In this document: positions 22,265 to 23,455 of the stretch, piece by piece
How the letters are laid out: each line of letters opens with the position of its first letter
Position numbering within the stretch: the stretch's first letter is position 1
Assembly: GCA_024684065.1 (NCBI GenBank)
Contig: JAIKXO010000111.1
Coordinates: 1-23,455 of the forward strand
Direction: 5' to 3'
DNA: 23,455 bases
Origin: Lachnospiraceae bacterium
GTDB lineage: Bacteria; Bacillota_A; Clostridia; Lachnospirales; Lachnospiraceae
The notes under the pieces: model-generated
What the model saw: the letters and a program-made list of their open reading frames with translations, nothing else
The model's database searches: none
Told to the model about the DNA's origin: nothing
Program-made: the position numbers and the translations under genes

Positions 22265-22417
22265 CTACTCCTCTGTGTCGTACGAATCGGCTGAACCTAC
22301 GTTGCTGTCAACAATACTGTAGAGTGACTGAACAAGCCGGGGAAACATCAGCGGTATTGCAATGGAAATCAGAAGCTTTGAGATTTGCATCGATTCCATT
22401 TTATTGCTGCTTTGCAT
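22265..22417 (-). pseudogene. N-terminal remnant of a MATE-family transporter
   Basis: This 50-codon frame reads MQSSNKMESMQISKLLISIA and continues IPLMFPRLVQSLYSIVDS, which is the conserved cytoplasmic start and first helix of MATE multidrug/Na+ antiporters (typically KLLxxxxIPxMxxxLVQxLYNIVDS). It then runs into unrelated sequence and stops at TAG (22265-22267). Intact MATE proteins have about 450 residues, so over 85% is missing. The last codons, GAG GAG TAG, supply the ribosome site of the phosphatase gene, whose start lies eight bases later. A deletion that fused a MATE gene start to the phosphatase leader is the likely origin. Confidence 0.75.
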
Positions 22418-22439
22418 TACCTTCTTTCCTCAAAACCAT

Positions 22440-22479
22440 GAAAAGACGGTATGCCGGATGCCCTGCACGCCGCCTTTTC
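22440..22479 (-). terminator. Probable terminator after flavin reductase
   Basis: GAAAAGGCGG and CCGTCTTTTC on the minus strand form a 10-bp stem with one G-U pair and a 20-base loop that may fold further (TGC...GCA). The ascending arm starts with an A-run and the descending arm ends in CTTTTC, as in many bidirectional terminators. It lies about 46 bases after the flavin reductase stop. Confidence 0.55.
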
Positions 22480-22525
22480 AGGTCTTTTACTTTCTTTAAC
22501 AGTTACTCTTCAATAATGTATACGT

Positions 22526-23134
22526 CTATGATCTCACCGAAATATCCTCTTCATTGCCACTTCTTCCCCTTATGCTTTGGGCATAGTCTTTTCCGATCTT
22601 CCAACGCTTTCCGATCACTTTTCCAGCGGACAGATACTGTGCGCTCTGGAATTCAAACAATACAGAGCCGGTTTTTTCGTAATCGATCTTGCCCTTTTCA
22701 TTGAGGCACTCTTCCTGAACGTAAGTATGTTCAGGCTTCAGGATATAGTTTATAAAATTTCCAGCTTCCATGCTGTTCACGACACGACACGCCATGCTGA
22801 CCGGGGCTTCATCAATGATCGGAGCTTTTTCAAGTTCACCAAAATGATATTTAAATAAGCCCGACTTATCTGTTTCGGCACCTTTAATGATTCCACAGTA
22901 ATCAGCAACCTGCAGCATGCCTTCACTTACAAGGTTCACGGACAGAACGCCATTCTCCTTGATCCCAGCATTTGAAAACTCATGATTTTTAGCAACACTA
23001 ATAAATAGAGTGCCGTGATCCACTACGCCGACATTAGAAATAGTGAGAAAGTTGACCCTTCCGCCGCTTACAACTCCGACAACCGTAACAGGCATGGGAT
23101 AAAGCCCCATAACAGTTCCTATATCTTTCTGCAT
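22526..23134 (-). CDS. Flavin reductase-like, FMN-binding split-barrel protein
   Basis: A 202-residue protein of the flavin reductase/flavoredoxin family, which binds FMN and transfers electrons from NAD(P)H or ferredoxin-type donors. The N-terminal core (MGLYPMPVTVVGVVSGGRVN, then FLTISNVGVVDH) is the first barrel strand pair. HEFSNAGIKENGVLSVNLVSE and VADYCGIIKGAETDKSGLF are family segments around the flavin phosphate. The middle segment ACRVVNSMEAGNFINYILK and the C-terminal FEFQSAQYLSAGKVIGK complete the barrel. AGGAGG lies seven bases before the ATG and a near-consensus promoter sits at 23182-23210, so it is likely monocistronic, with a terminator at 22440-22479. The electron donor and physiological acceptor cannot be told from sequence. 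Confidence 0.88.
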   Translation of the reverse strand: MQKDIGTVMGLYPMPVTVVGVVSGGRVNFLTISNVGVVDHGTLFISVAKNHEFSNAGIKENGVLSVNLVSEGMLQVADYCGIIKGAETDKSGLFKYHFGELEKAPIIDEAPVSMACRVVNSMEAGNFINYILKPEHTYVQEECLNEKGKIDYEKTGSVLFEFQSAQYLSAGKVIGKRWKIGKDYAQSIRGRSGNEEDISVRS

Positions 23135-23181
23135 GCTATTACCTCCTGAAAAATAACTTGATTATTCCTTCGACATGTTGT

Positions 23182-23210
23182 ATTGTAGCTTATGCCAATC
23201 ACAAAGTCAA
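23182..23210 (-). promoter_or_regulatory. Sigma-A promoter of the flavin reductase gene
   Basis: On the minus strand the -35 box TTGACT (23210-23205) and the -10 box TACAAT (23187-23182) are separated by 17 bases; each box is one base from consensus. Transcription should begin near 23175, about 40 bases before the ATG. Confidence 0.8.
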
Positions 23211-23321
23211 ATACGCCCTTTTCAGGAATATAATTTCCCCAATTTTTGGTTACTATTCACGGAAAATTTGCATTTCAAATAAGCCCAGAGGGTTTAGCCC
23301 CTGAACCAAAATACTAAATGA

Positions 23322-23455
23322 TTATATACGAACCTCAGCAACTGATTGAAAAGGAGCCCAAACGCAGCACTCTACCAGGTGATCCAATACTGGTCGTTTA
23401 CTCCACCTGCGGTTGAAGCGGTAGCAGAACTCATCCAAATACCTTTGGAGATAAG
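23322..23455 (-). mobile_element. C-terminal end of an IS1595/ISXO2-like transposase (5' part outside window)
   Basis: The minus frame entering from the right edge reads YLQRYLDEFCYRFNRRWSKR and continues through LDHLVECCVWAP to a TAA at 23322-23324. The LQxYLDEFxxRFNRR segment is the characteristic C-terminal end of the ISXO2-like DDE transposase domain (IS1595 family). Only about 44 codons are in the window, so it is not possible to say whether the element is complete. GGGGCTAAACC on the minus strand near 23290-23300 could belong to its terminal inverted repeat, but the opposite end is not available for comparison. The element lies upstream of the flavin reductase gene. Confidence 0.75.

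Noticed and set aside
23285..23320. Terminal inverted repeat of the IS1595-like element
   Set aside because: Only one end of the element is in the window, so the repeat cannot be verified; mentioned in the transposase entry only.

Overview
The window looks like a chromosomal segment of a low-to-mid GC Firmicute, most likely a member of the Lachnospiraceae or a related clostridial family. This is inferred from strong AGGAGG-type ribosome binding sites, SpoIIE-type phosphatases with STAS and RsbW-like partners, a heterodimeric ABC exporter, a double-glycine leader peptide and cytoplasmic glycogen and maltodextrin enzymes. No rRNA, tRNA or CRISPR array was seen. Almost every gene lies on the minus strand; the one clear exception is a UreI/AmiS-type channel gene at 19463-19969.

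Reading the minus strand in its direction of transcription, from right to left: the right edge (20.2-23.4 kb) is a decaying or mobile zone. It holds the C-terminus of an IS1595/ISXO2-type transposase, a flavin reductase with a clear sigma-A promoter, a 50-codon remnant of a MATE transporter, a sensor SpoIIE phosphatase split by a one-base frameshift in an A7 run, a possible 42-aa ORF with a 15-bp tandem repeat, and an orphan double-glycine (RiPP/bacteriocin-like) peptide. Next, 14.3-19.2 kb is a tight unit: RsbW-like ATPase, AGE-family (alpha/alpha)6-barrel protein, GlgX-type debranching enzyme, STAS anti-sigma antagonist and DJ-1/PfpI protein. It looks like a partner-switching module embedded in glycogen metabolism. 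A second SpoIIE phosphatase, running off the left edge and directly following a cytoplasmic alpha-amylase, repeats the phosphatase/glucan-enzyme association.

The middle part (7.6-13.6 kb) carries a cupin, an Hsp31-like DJ-1 protein, a terminator, then an operon of a tautomerase, an acetolactate-synthase-like ThDP enzyme and two tandem paralogous proteins built of N-x-G-x-I repeats without signal peptides. I know no function for these last two, and they are the best candidate here for something undescribed. Downstream are a heterodimeric ABC exporter pair (3581-7392), an ABM-domain small monooxygenase preceded by a perfect 30-bp palindrome, and the amylase.

A leader element of about 50-60 bp with a GCGG/CCGC hairpin (or a variant of it) recurs three times: before the ureI-like gene, before the cupin and between the cupin and DJ-1 genes. 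A looser version precedes the double-glycine peptide. Taken together, the genes suggest storage-glucan turnover under a phosphatase/anti-sigma switch, next to a set of small enzymes (DJ-1, tautomerase, ABM, cupin, flavin reductase, exporter) typical of carbonyl, quinone or electrophile handling. Those last links are inference from gene context.
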